A stretch of 64,000 nt of DNA. Source: Nocardia higoensis NBRC 100133. GTDB lineage: Bacteria > Actinomycetota > Actinomycetes > Mycobacteriales > Mycobacteriaceae. Below, piece after piece: positions 56,204-64,000 of the stretch (the stretch's first letter is position 1; the number at the start of each line of letters is the position of its first letter). The DNA lies in assembly GCF_000308595.1 (NCBI RefSeq), contig NZ_BAGA01000058.1, positions 62,001 through 126,000 on the forward strand, given 5' to 3'. A model generated the notes under the pieces. That model did not search any database and was not told the DNA's origin. It saw nothing but the letters and a program-made list of their open reading frames with translations. A program made the position numbers and the translations under genes.

Positions 56204-59200
56204 TGCGGAAGCTCCTCACATCGATGACTTTCTCGTCTGTGCCGTTCTGAGCGGATGGTCTGGTCACGACGTACCTTACGTGCAGGAGATCCGGGGTGAC
56301 GATGTCGGGAGTCAGCCGTTCGGCGAAGACGTCGATGCGGTCGATTCCGGTCCCGGCAGCCCTGCCGATGGCTGCTTGATCGCTTTCCATGCGACGCCAG
56401 GAGTCGCTGGTCGGGCGTTCGTCCAGTCGCCATCCGCTGTTCTCGTATGCCCATTGCGGAACATGATTGATGCGCTCGCCCGGCCCGCCGGCTTCGAAAG
56501 GGATCAGGTGGCCGCCGGCGAAACGGTAGAGTTCCGGATTGTTCGGATGTCCGCTCGGATCGTATTCGCCGGGGATATAAGTGCCGTGCCGGTCCCGGCC
56601 ACCACCGGCGATATTGCCCACGTCGGTCTGGAGGTCCGTGGAGCCGCCCAGACCGCGGCGTGGGCCGAAATGGTCCTCGGCCCGTGTGCCGGGTGGCGAG
56701 TAGCTCGGAAGTCCCGATGCGGCGATGGTGTCGCCATGCTCATCGGTACGGAACATCTGACGCGGTTGTTGTGGGTCGAGCCCGAGGGCCGAGAGATGCC
56801 GGGGGCCCACAGCGAATGTGGTGTTCGGCGCCGGTACTCGTAGACCGGCGTCCCACGTTTCTCCGGTGCCCAGTTCGGGATTGAAGCCGTGTCTCTGGTT
56901 GCCGGACCAGGTCTGAATGTGTGAGAAATGACCGTCCGCGTCCGTGTAGAAAGTTCCGTGCCAGTGTCCTTCTGTGTCGTAGACGTCGTACCGGGTGTGC
57001 GGCTCCCTGGGCCCGGTCAGTGAGAACGGACCGTCGGCGCCGGGGGAAGGATCGTAGTCTCTGATCGGCGGGGCATTGTGGTACATGCCGTCGCTGTCCC
57101 CAGGCGGGTTCCAGTCGACCGCCGGCGCGACGGGCCCGCCTTGGAACTCGTGGAAACGCTGCGTGGGCACACGTTCCGGTTGCTGCGTGGCGGGCTGATC
57201 GGCTTGCGTGTCCGCCTGTGCGGGCTGTTGAGGTGCGGCCTGGTGTCCGGCGTAGGTGTGTTCCGCGGTGACCTGAGGGTGACCTGGCGCGGCGAGCCAA
57301 GGACCGATGACCCGATAGGTCACGCCCGGTTCCGGTCGGGCGATGTCGGGGGCGGCAGTCCCGATCGAACTGGCGGAACGACCATGTCCGCTGTTGACTG
57401 CGACGAGGTCGGCGTGCGTGATCCTGCGCTGGTCGTCGGTGTAGAAGGTGCCGATGAGGCGACCGCTCGAGTCGGTGAACACCATCGCCGAATTCGGTTC
57501 CAGCTGTGGTGTTCCGCTGAGATCCATGACGCGATGGCCCACCGGAATGGTTCGTGGGACGACAGGAAGCGGACTGCCGTCAGGGTTCGCGGGCGGATTC
57601 CAGTCGGCACTCTGTTGCGGTGAGGGGTTCCGCTCCGCGGAATCCGAGCGTGGCGGGACCGGTCGAGCTCGGTCCACGGAACTTTCGCTGTCGATGTTGC
57701 CGGACGTTCGGGTACCCGGTGGGTTGGCGTCGGGTCCGGTGGGTGTGGTTGTTCCGTTGGGGTGGTGGGTTTGCCATTGTCCGTCGGGTGGGATGCGGGG
57801 GTTGCGGGTGCCGTCGGGGTTGGTGACGGGCGTGGAGCTGAAGATGTTCCCGTTGGTGTCGGTCCAGGCGGCGTGGGTGGGGGCGAGGACGTCGACGCCG
57901 AGTTCTTGGGCGAGTTGTTGGGCGAAGCCGTTGGTGGAGGCGTCGCAGCCGATGAGGCGGATGGGGGTGACGCCGTCCCAGCCGGAACGGCGTAGTAGTT
58001 CGGCGTATTGCTGGGGGGTGAGGGTGTGGTTGCCGATGCGGGCCATGCCGTCGGGGGTGATGTGGGTGTCGGCGGTGAAGTGGTTGGGGTCTGGGGGGAC
58101 TCGGTGGGGGAGGTCGCCCATGGTGGGGTCGCCGCGGTGGTGGGAGATGCCTGCGGGGGTGTGTTCGGCGTGTTGGTTGTGGATGGCGTCGAGGTCGATG
58201 GGTGTGTCGGTGTCGACGGTGGGTGTGGGGTCGACGTCGGTGTCCGGGGTGCTCGGGGTGTGTTGGTCGGCCCAGGTGGGGTGGGTGTCGCGGGCGAGGT
58301 TGGCTCGGTCGATGTCGCTGCCGATGCGGACGACGTCGGTGGGGGTGAGGGCGGGGTTGGCTCGGGGTGGGAGGCCGAGGTGGGTGCGGATGGTGTTGGC
58401 GATATCGGTGAGGGTGGGGTTCGTGGCTGCGTCGATGGTGAGGTCGGCGGTGGTGGGGTCGGTGGTGGGGACGATGTCGACCATGAGCCAGTCGCCGGTG
58501 GGGAATTGGTTGCCTTGGTTGAAGGTGAGGTCGGTGGCGAGCTGGGTGCTCTCGGTGACCGTGCGAACCGTGGCCGGTGGCGTGTTCGGTGAAGGCGTGA
58601 CGGCGGTGGTGACCCGGACGACCTGGACCGGTTGGACGAGGGCGTGGGGGTAGTTGGCGGTGAGGTAGGGGCGTCCGGTGGGCGGTGTCACCCGCAGGGT
58701 CTGGGCCGGGGCGATGGGGCGCAGGGATTCGCGGGCGTGCCGGGCGCGGTTGGCGTTGTCGATGTCCAGCGGGGTGAGAGGAGAACCCGTGGTCGGGTGT
58801 GTGGCCGGGCGCTGGGACGGCGGAGTGTTCGGCTGGGTCGCGGGGGTGGTGGGGTTCGGCGTCCCGTTCTGCGGTGTCGGGATGTCGATCGGCACAGACG
58901 GATTGGCCGTCGGGTTGGTGGGTGTCGCCGGCGTCGGGGAGGTGTTGCCGGTCGGCACGTCGGGGCGACTGCTGATGGGCGGAGGGGGTGTCGTCGGCGT
59001 GGTCGAATCGGCGAGCCTCGGGATCGGCTGCGCGGGCGGTCCTTGCGGTGCTTGCGGTGCCGGCGTGCGCGGAGGTGGCGACGGTTGTGCGGTATTCGGA
59101 GTGGAGGGCGAGGCGGCCGTCGGCGCGGAGGGCGCGGCGGCTGTCGGCGCGGCGGTGGGCGGGACCACGCCGGAGACCGGGCCGGCGGGCGGCGCCGGGG

Positions 59201-61685
59201 TTACCGGGGTTGCGGAGGTGGCCGCGGGTGTCGCTGCGGCCGGTGGGGATGCGAGGGTGGACCCGGGCGTCGCAGCCGCCGTCGTGGTGTCGGTGGACTG
59301 AGGCTGCCGGTCGGCGGGCTGCTGGACGGTCGGGGGGCCCGCCGGGGTCGATGGCGTGCCGGTGCTGGCCGGTGGTGTCGTGCCGGGGGACGTTGTGCCG
59401 GGCGAGGCGGGGGTCGACGTGGTGCCGGGAGAGGTGGGGGTCGAGGTCGTGCCGGGCGAGGTGGTCGAGGACTGGTCGTTCGCCGGGGTGGCTGTGGTGG
59501 TTCCGGGGTTGCTCGGAGTCGTCGGATTCGGCTCTGTAGCAGTGGAATCCGCTGGCGTCGGCTGCGCGGGATCCGATGCGGTGGGGTTGGATCCGGCGGG
59601 GGTCGCGTCCGCGGGGCCGGAGTCCGCGGAGGTGGCCGGTGGTGTGTCGACCGGCGGCAGGTCCAGGGAGGACGGGTTCGGGGTCGACGGTGTGGTCGGC
59701 GTCGGCTGTCCGGACTGGTCGTCGGCGGGCGCGCTCGCGGGTGACGCCGGGGTGCCGGGGTTGCTCGGCGTCGACGGGCCGGTGTCGGCCGGTGAAGACG
59801 GGGTGGTGTCGGCCGGTGAAGACGGGGTGGTGTCGGCCGGTGAAGACGGGGTGGTGTCGGCCGGTGAAGACGGGGTGGTGTCGGCCGGTGAAGACGGGGT
59901 GGTGTCGGCCGGTGAAGACGGAGTGGTGTTGGTCGGTGAAGACGGGGTGGTGCCGCTCGGGCTGGACGGAGACGAGTCGCTAGGACTCGCGGGGGCCGGA
60001 CTGTTGTGCGCTGCCGGTGTTTCGGTGCCTGTCGGCTGACTCGGCGAGGCCGGGCTACCCGGCGAACCGGGGGCGTCGGTGTTCGTCGGATTGCTCTGTG
60101 GCGCCGAAGTGTCAGCGTTGGTAGGCGCTTCGGTGGCGGAAGGACCTGCCGGTGCGGACGGTGTCGAGGGCGTGCTCGGGCCGGCGTCGCCGGGAGTGCT
60201 CGGAGCAGAGGAGCTGTCGGCGGGCGCGGACGGAGTGCCGGCCGGGGCCGTGGGCGTGCTGGGGGAGCTGTCGTCGGGACTGCTCGGCGCGGACGGCTCG
60301 CCGGGCGAGCTGTTCGAAGCGGGAGAGCTGGGCTGACCAGGACCGGAATCGCTGGGTGCGCCGGAATCCGGCGTGCTCGAGCCGGGGTTCTGTGAACTCG
60401 GGGTGCGCTCGCCCGGTGTTGCGGAGTCCGTGGCGTTGTCGCCGGGGGCGTTCGTGTCGGAGCTGGAGTTCGGGCTCGGTGCGCCCGCCGGTTGGGTTCG
60501 GCTGTCGCCGGGCGCCGATGGCGTGCCGGTGTCGTTCGACGGTGCCTCGGAGGAGGGTGTGTTCGATGCCGGTGTGGTGGAGCCGGGATCTCCGGTGTCG
60601 CCGGGGGAACTCGGTGTGTCCTGTCCGGGGGAATCGGGGCTGTCGGGGTTCGAGCTTCCCGGGTCTCCGCTCGTACCCGCGGGATTGGTGGGGGTGTCGG
60701 TTCCGTTGGGGAGGTTGCCGAGGTCGGGGACGTCGGGTGCCGGGCCGTTGTTGCTGTTGTGGCTGCCGGATTCGGCGGCGTTCTGTATGCCGCCGAATCC
60801 GGCGCTGGTGAAGGTGTCGGTGCCGATGTCGAGTTTGAATTCTTCGCCGGTGACCATCGAGTTCAGTCCGGTGGCTGCGACCTGGGCGGAGAGGTCGGCG
60901 GCGAGTTCGGTGCCGGTGCCGGTGACGGCGTTGGTGACGAACTTCGACACCGGTTTGGTCGCGAGGTCGCCGAGTTCGTTGAGTGGTCCGCCGAGCCCGC
61001 CGCCGACGAGGCCGCCGACCGCGCCGCCGGAGGTGGCCAGTCCGAGGTCGTACCAGCCGAAGTCGTCCATCGAGCGGTCGCCTTTGGCGACTTGGATGAC
61101 GCGGGCGGCGGCGTCGATGCCGCCTTCTTCGAGGGCTTCGAAGAAGGCGCCTTTCAATGCCATCCGGGCGAGGGCTTTGGCGGCGCCGCGGGTGAGCATG
61201 CGGGTGATGAGTTGTCGGATGGCGACGCGGACGGCGACTTGGGCGGCCACCCGTGCGGCGACTCCGGCGGCGGCGCCGACTCCGGTCCAGGAGGTGGCGA
61301 TCGCGGCGCCGATTTCGACGGCGGCGACGATCATGGTGCCGATGATGACGAGTTTGGTGTGTTCGATGTCGTTGGCGCCGTCTTCGAGGATTTCGGCTTG
61401 TTTCTCGCACCATTTGCGGATGGCGGTGAAGGCGGCTTGGTCGCCGGAGAGCAGTTTGTCGCGGTAGACGGTGATGGCGTCGTGGGTTTCGCCGGCCGAG
61501 AGGGCGGTGAGGGCGGCGTTGAGGGCGGTTGCGGCGGCGTCGTCGACGGTGTCGAGGGCGTTGGCCATGGCGGTCCAGCCGTCGGCGAGGCGGCGCATGG
61601 CGGTTTCGTCGCCTTCGGGCCAGTCACCGGCGCCGAGGATGTATTTCGCGACCCATTGCAGCGATTCGGGGATCTCGATGCCCAT
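56193..61685 (-). CDS. Polymorphic toxin with WXG/CpnT-like N-terminus and His-Asn nuclease C-terminus
   Basis: An 1830-residue secreted toxin. The N-terminus (about 1-310: WPEGDETAMRRLADGWTAMANAL, then hydrophobic helices IIGTMIVAAVEIGAAIATSW) resembles the WXG100-like/CpnT-like domain used by ESX (type VII) secretion. A Pro/Ser/Thr linker (about 311-980) contains tandem repeats. A caspase-fold-like pretoxin domain (DTHITPDG..., LIGCDASTNGFAQQLAQELGVDVLAPTHAAW, about 1205-1290) and two WNPP-type modules follow. The tip (about 1690-1830) has GGHLIPFEAGGPGERINHVPQ, the DRGH/NS-2-type non-specific nuclease motif with catalytic His and metal Asn. The immunity gene overlaps its 3' end. Confidence 0.8.
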   Translation of the reverse strand: MGIEIPESLQWVAKYILGAGDWPEGDETAMRRLADGWTAMANALDTVDDAAATALNAALTALSAGETHDAITVYRDKLLSGDQAAFTAIRKWCEKQAEILEDGANDIEHTKLVIIGTMIVAAVEIGAAIATSWTGVGAAAGVAARVAAQVAVRVAIRQLITRMLTRGAAKALARMALKGAFFEALEEGGIDAAARVIQVAKGDRSMDDFGWYDLGLATSGGAVGGLVGGGLGGPLNELGDLATKPVSKFVTNAVTGTGTELAADLSAQVAATGLNSMVTGEEFKLDIGTDTFTSAGFGGIQNAAESGSHNSNNGPAPDVPDLGNLPNGTDTPTNPAGTSGDPGSSNPDSPDSPGQDTPSSPGDTGDPGSTTPASNTPSSEAPSNDTGTPSAPGDSRTQPAGAPSPNSSSDTNAPGDNATDSATPGERTPSSQNPGSSTPDSGAPSDSGPGQPSSPASNSSPGEPSAPSSPDDSSPSTPTAPAGTPSAPADSSSAPSTPGDAGPSTPSTPSAPAGPSATEAPTNADTSAPQSNPTNTDAPGSPGSPASPSQPTGTETPAAHNSPAPASPSDSSPSSPSGTTPSSPTNTTPSSPADTTPSSPADTTPSSPADTTPSSPADTTPSSPADTTPSSPADTGPSTPSNPGTPASPASAPADDQSGQPTPTTPSTPNPSSLDLPPVDTPPATSADSGPADATPAGSNPTASDPAQPTPADSTATEPNPTTPSNPGTTTATPANDQSSTTSPGTTSTPTSPGTTSTPASPGTTSPGTTPPASTGTPSTPAGPPTVQQPADRQPQSTDTTTAAATPGSTLASPPAAATPAATSATPVTPAPPAGPVSGVVPPTAAPTAAAPSAPTAASPSTPNTAQPSPPPRTPAPQAPQGPPAQPIPRLADSTTPTTPPPPISSRPDVPTGNTSPTPATPTNPTANPSVPIDIPTPQNGTPNPTTPATQPNTPPSQRPATHPTTGSPLTPLDIDNANRARHARESLRPIAPAQTLRVTPPTGRPYLTANYPHALVQPVQVVRVTTAVTPSPNTPPATVRTVTESTQLATDLTFNQGNQFPTGDWLMVDIVPTTDPTTADLTIDAATNPTLTDIANTIRTHLGLPPRANPALTPTDVVRIGSDIDRANLARDTHPTWADQHTPSTPDTDVDPTPTVDTDTPIDLDAIHNQHAEHTPAGISHHRGDPTMGDLPHRVPPDPNHFTADTHITPDGMARIGNHTLTPQQYAELLRRSGWDGVTPIRLIGCDASTNGFAQQLAQELGVDVLAPTHAAWTDTNGNIFSSTPVTNPDGTRNPRIPPDGQWQTHHPNGTTTPTGPDANPPGTRTSGNIDSESSVDRARPVPPRSDSAERNPSPQQSADWNPPANPDGSPLPVVPRTIPVGHRVMDLSGTPQLEPNSAMVFTDSSGRLIGTFYTDDQRRITHADLVAVNSGHGRSASSIGTAAPDIARPEPGVTYRVIGPWLAAPGHPQVTAEHTYAGHQAAPQQPAQADTQADQPATQQPERVPTQRFHEFQGGPVAPAVDWNPPGDSDGMYHNAPPIRDYDPSPGADGPFSLTGPREPHTRYDVYDTEGHWHGTFYTDADGHFSHIQTWSGNQRHGFNPELGTGETWDAGLRVPAPNTTFAVGPRHLSALGLDPQQPRQMFRTDEHGDTIAASGLPSYSPPGTRAEDHFGPRRGLGGSTDLQTDVGNIAGGGRDRHGTYIPGEYDPSGHPNNPELYRFAGGHLIPFEAGGPGERINHVPQWAYENSGWRLDERPTSDSWRRMESDQAAIGRAAGTGIDRIDVFAERLTPDIVTPDLLHVRYVVTRPSAQNGTDEKVIDVRSFRNVP
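59782..59949 (-). repeat. Seven tandem 24-bp repeats in the toxin linker
   Basis: Units start at 59782, 59806, 59830, 59854, 59878, 59902 and 59926; the first five are identical and the last two have a few changes. They encode SSPADTTP-type octapeptides in frame on the minus strand. This is a likely variable-number repeat that alters the linker length without breaking the gene. Confidence 0.92.
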
Positions 61686-62070
61686 GCGCGGCGGCCCCTA
61701 CGTCCCGAGCGAGGTCTCGCACGGCACGCTGTGTGCTGACGCCACTGTCCAAAGCCGCTCGGCCACTCTGCATCCCGCCACTGAAGAAGAAACTGACGAG
61801 AGGTTGGACGCAGGCGGAAGGCAGGAGGGTTCCCCGTGTGCCATAGATCGCAAATGTGGATGCAGAGCTATAGGTCTGCGGCTCTCGGTCAGGTGATGCC
61901 TCAGCGCTGAACGAATCGGTTGCCCTGCATGGTCAGCGGCTGACCCGTGGCAGCAGCGTCAGATCCGCACGGCTGCGAGTGGGGGGCGCCGTCCGGGTCC
62001 GGAGCCGCTCCCACAGCGAATGTCGCTTCGGCAGGTGCCGCACCCGATGCGGATGGGATCGGGCGAGCGG
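61686..62070. other. 385-base gap upstream of the toxin gene
   Basis: The region between the toxin start and the end of the DUF3558 gene. No convincing gene is seen: a minus-strand frame ending at 61901 (tail CGSDAAATGQPLTMQGNRF) lacks a usable start. It probably holds the toxin promoter. Confidence 0.4.
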
Positions 62071-62601
62071 TCAGCCCGTGAACAAGGGCAGCAGTGGTTC
62101 CGCGATGCGCTGCAACTCGTCGCAAGGCGCGGCGTCGGACCCCGGCCCACCCGGCACGATCCGCGTCCACATGAGCACGACTTGCGACTCCAGATCGACA
62201 GCCGCGTAGCAGCGTTCGGCCGTGTCGGGATCCAGGGCGTCGGCGATGGTGGTGGCCTCGCTGCCGGCAACGGTCGTCGACCCCGTGGCGGAGTAGTCCC
62301 GGTACCGATCCTGCGTGAGCATCGCATCGGTCGACTCCGCACCGACATATACGGCGAAATCCACCGCGCCGCCTGCTACCCGCCAGATGCAGCCCTTCCA
62401 GTCGCTGAACTCGACGCCGACGGTCCCGGACTGATAGGGCGGCGAAGTCAAGCCCGCACTTGTCAGCTCCGTGTCCGGAACGGCGCAGGGGTCCGCCCGC
62501 ACGATGGCAGGATCTATCACCGGCTCGCTGGAATCGGTGCCGCAGGCCGCGACGGTCGACGCCAGGGCAGCAGCCGCGACGAGTGTCCGAATCTTGTTCA
62601 T
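62071..62601 (-). CDS. DUF3558-like lipoprotein
   Basis: A 176-residue lipoprotein (signal MNKIRTLVAAAALASTVAAC, lipobox VAAC). The mature domain has DPCAVPDTEL, WKGCIWRV, ERCYAAVDL and APCDELQRIAEPLLP, the four-cysteine pattern of DUF3558 proteins, common beside ESX-type loci in mycolic-acid actinomycetes. Its ATG overlaps the stop of the preceding gene as ATGA. It probably sits on the outer membrane face and may help export or handling of the neighbouring toxin. Function of the family is unknown. Confidence 0.8.
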   Translation of the reverse strand: MNKIRTLVAAAALASTVAACGTDSSEPVIDPAIVRADPCAVPDTELTSAGLTSPPYQSGTVGVEFSDWKGCIWRVAGGAVDFAVYVGAESTDAMLTQDRYRDYSATGSTTVAGSEATTIADALDPDTAERCYAAVDLESQVVLMWTRIVPGGPGSDAAPCDELQRIAEPLLPLFTG

Positions 62602-63053
62602 ACCAACCACGACCTCTGCGTAGGGTAGTCCTCGTAATCGTCGGGCCAATCGCTCGGCCCGACCACCCCGGACTGCTGTATCCGATACTCCGACTGCGCC
62701 GGCGGTGCAGTCGGAGTCGTCCATACCCACGTGTAGCGGGGAGATGTCTTCAATTCCGCCACTTCTGGTGGAACCGGGCGCGCGCTGGTTTCGATCTCCG
62801 ACCATGTGCATTCGCCTCGATCTACGCGCGCTGCGAACGCTTTCAGCTCCATGGAAGCGATCGGCATGGCGGCAAGGCGCCGCATCAACTCGTCGGTCAC
62901 CAGGCTGGGTTCGGCCTGTAGCTCGTCAAGGTTCGTACGCTCGACCCGCAGACCGACGGTCTCCAGATCCGCCACAGCGGAGAGGACTCGGCGAGCCATC
63001 GCCTCGACATGCGGGTCCAGGTATGGATCGGAAATGGACTTTCGCGTGGTCAC
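62598..63053 (-). CDS. Unknown protein in the WXG-DUF3558 operon
   Basis: A 151-residue, mostly helical soluble protein (DPHVEAMARRVLSAVADLETVGLRVERTNLDELQAEPSLVTDELMRRLAAM) followed by a Pro/Trp/Tyr-rich tail (YTWVWTTPTAPP...DWPDDYEDYPTQRSW). GTG 63053 is chosen because GGGAGAAT precedes it and because it overlaps the upstream stop as GTGA. Small proteins of this kind between WXG100-like and lipoprotein genes are typical of actinobacterial toxin-export loci, but I do not recognise the family. Confidence 0.65.
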   Translation of the reverse strand: MTTRKSISDPYLDPHVEAMARRVLSAVADLETVGLRVERTNLDELQAEPSLVTDELMRRLAAMPIASMELKAFAARVDRGECTWSEIETSARPVPPEVAELKTSPRYTWVWTTPTAPPAQSEYRIQQSGVVGPSDWPDDYEDYPTQRSWLV

Positions 63054-64000
63054 CCATTCTCCCATGGTTGAGCGCCGCTGCCGACTTCGAAGGCTTCTTT
63101 GGGCCGCTCCCGCGTGTCGTTCACATCGGCTATCTTTCTCACATCGTTCGCCTGCGCCGCCTTGGCGGCGGCATCCTCCACCCGGCTCGTGAAGGGTTCG
63201 AGCTTCTCCTCGACCCACCCCTGCGCGGTGACGAACGGGTCGGCGATGAATTCCAGGAACTCCATCACCCGATTCCTGAGATCCGTGATCTTTTCGACTA
63301 TTCCGGTAGCGAGGTCGACGACCTCCCAGATCGTCTTCGCCAGGTTGAAGATCTCGACGGCGGTGCCGATGCCTGGGATCTTCTTCACCAACTGCTTGAA
63401 GACTGCCTTCGTGCTACGGAAGTCGACGAAAGAAGCCACGAAATCACGTAGCAGCTCGCACACACGCCGCACACCGTTCCTGATCTCGTTGGCAACCTCG
63501 GTGAGGATGTCCGAGATGATGCGCCCGACGGGACCTTCCCACTTCAACGCCTCGCTCTGGCGGCGTGCCCAGTCCTCGAATGAGATCGCGGCCTTGCCGT
63601 CCCAGTGGGGGCCGAGCTGTCCGAGGGCGGCTTCGAGATCGTTCCCGCTCTGCTCCATGGCGTTACCCGCCACCTTGTAGCACTCCCCGATCCGGCGCAG
63701 CTCGTTCCAGTTCGCGGTGATGGGGGTGAGCGCTTTCTCGAGTACGTTGACCTCGTTACCCGCCATACGGGTGACGTTCTTGATCGCTTCGTTCACGTCG
63801 CCCACCGCGCCGCTGGCCTCGGCGATCAGATCGGCAATTTCCGGAGGTGCCGCGGAAGGCGGATCCAGGTTCGGTGCGGCAACATTCAGCGCTACCGGGG
63901 CGGGGTAGTCGGCGACCAGGCCGAGGTTCTCACGGTTGGGGTCGACATCGACCGGCTGTCCGGTGACCAGATCGGTCGTCGCACGATTCAACGCTTCGTA
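63050..64000 (-). CDS. WXG100-like protein, 5' end cut by the window
   Basis: At least 316 residues; the frame is open to the window edge (YEALNRATTD...), so the true start is outside. The central part (EIADLIAEASGAVGDVNEAIKNV...VAGNAMEQSGNDLEAALGQLGPHWDGKAAISFEDWARRQSEAL) has a W-D/x-G turn between two helices, as in WXG100 ESX substrates. A C-terminal helical part (KIPGIGTAVEIFNLAKTIWEVVDLATGIVEKITDLRNRV) follows. Proteins like this are exported by type VII secretion or act as toxin partners. It heads the operon of three tightly overlapping genes. Confidence 0.75.
   Translation of the reverse strand, partial: YEALNRATTDLVTGQPVDVDPNRENLGLVADYPAPVALNVAAPNLDPPSAAPPEIADLIAEASGAVGDVNEAIKNVTRMAGNEVNVLEKALTPITANWNELRRIGECYKVAGNAMEQSGNDLEAALGQLGPHWDGKAAISFEDWARRQSEALKWEGPVGRIISDILTEVANEIRNGVRRVCELLRDFVASFVDFRSTKAVFKQLVKKIPGIGTAVEIFNLAKTIWEVVDLATGIVEKITDLRNRVMEFLEFIADPFVTAQGWVEEKLEPFTSRVEDAAAKAAQANDVRKIADVNDTRERPKEAFEVGSGAQPWENG

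Noticed and set aside
59782-59949. CRISPR-like regularly spaced repeats
   Set aside because: The repeats are directly adjacent, 24 bp, in frame inside a coding region, with no spacers and no cas genes.
61901-62070. Minus-strand frame ending CGSDAAATGQPLTMQGNRF
   Set aside because: No usable start codon or ribosome-binding site; most of it overlaps the DUF3558 gene. It may be a remnant but cannot be supported.

Overview
The window comes from a GC-rich actinomycete. Gene order and content point to a mycolic-acid actinomycete such as Nocardia. The clearest sign is a backbone that, read right to left, follows the Mycobacterium tuberculosis Rv2219-Rv2226 order and orientations: DUF4191 membrane protein, RDD protein, glnA1, glnE, glnA2, a Hip1/CaeA-type lipoprotein hydrolase, panB and a CHAD protein. 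Genus-level assignment is inference from gene content.

Region 1 (1-6.9 kb) is the cut 3' end of an RNB-family ribonuclease gene with a decayed copy of its own tail, a pip-CHAD coupled pair, a small lipoprotein, panB, a NADAR-domain gene, a thioesterase and a short Rossmann-fold gene. Region 2 (6.9-12 kb) is an inserted catabolic operon (homogentisate-dioxygenase-like cupin, alpha/beta hydrolase, class III CoA transferase). It is transcribed away from a TetR regulator, with two matching palindromes in the shared promoter. Region 3 (12-18.1 kb) is the Hip1-like hydrolase, glnA2 and glnE. glnE overlaps antisense with a small degenerate HPr-like gene.

Region 4 (18.4-31.2 kb) lies between glnE and glnA1, which are near neighbours in M. 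tuberculosis. It holds an exonuclease/phosphatase membrane protein, an M20 peptidase-lipase-ribH operon, and an operon of a small membrane protein, a giant P-type ATPase with a degenerate second catalytic half, a short coupled gene and an MFS transporter. Region 5 (31.3-37 kb) is glnA1 with a recognisable GlnR box and a terminator, the RDD protein, the DUF4191 protein and an EF-G-like GTPase. Thus glnA1, glnA2 and the adenylyltransferase GlnE lie within 20 kb. GlnA1 keeps the adenylylation tyrosine while GlnA2 has tryptophan there.

Region 6 (37-44.2 kb) has two small secreted proteins, a NERD-like repeat protein with a C-terminal membrane anchor, and a minimal conservon: histidine kinase plus DUF742 protein, no roadblock or GTPase gene, followed by a three-motif MHYT membrane protein.

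Region 7 (44.3-64 kb) is a conflict island on the minus strand. It starts with a three-gene candidate defence cassette: a 2115-residue DruE-like helicase with DUF1998 and a PD-(D/E)XK-like tail, a superfamily 1 helicase with a RelE-like N-terminus, and a TerD protein with HIRAN-like and duplicated C-terminal domains. Next come a 1830-residue WXG/CpnT-like polymorphic toxin ending in a His-Asn nuclease domain, its overlapping two-domain YezG-like immunity gene, and a tightly overlapping operon of a DUF3558 lipoprotein, an unknown protein and a WXG100-like protein cut by the window edge. The cassette at 44.3-55 kb is the best candidate for an undescribed system. No tRNA, rRNA, CRISPR array or complete insertion sequence was seen.
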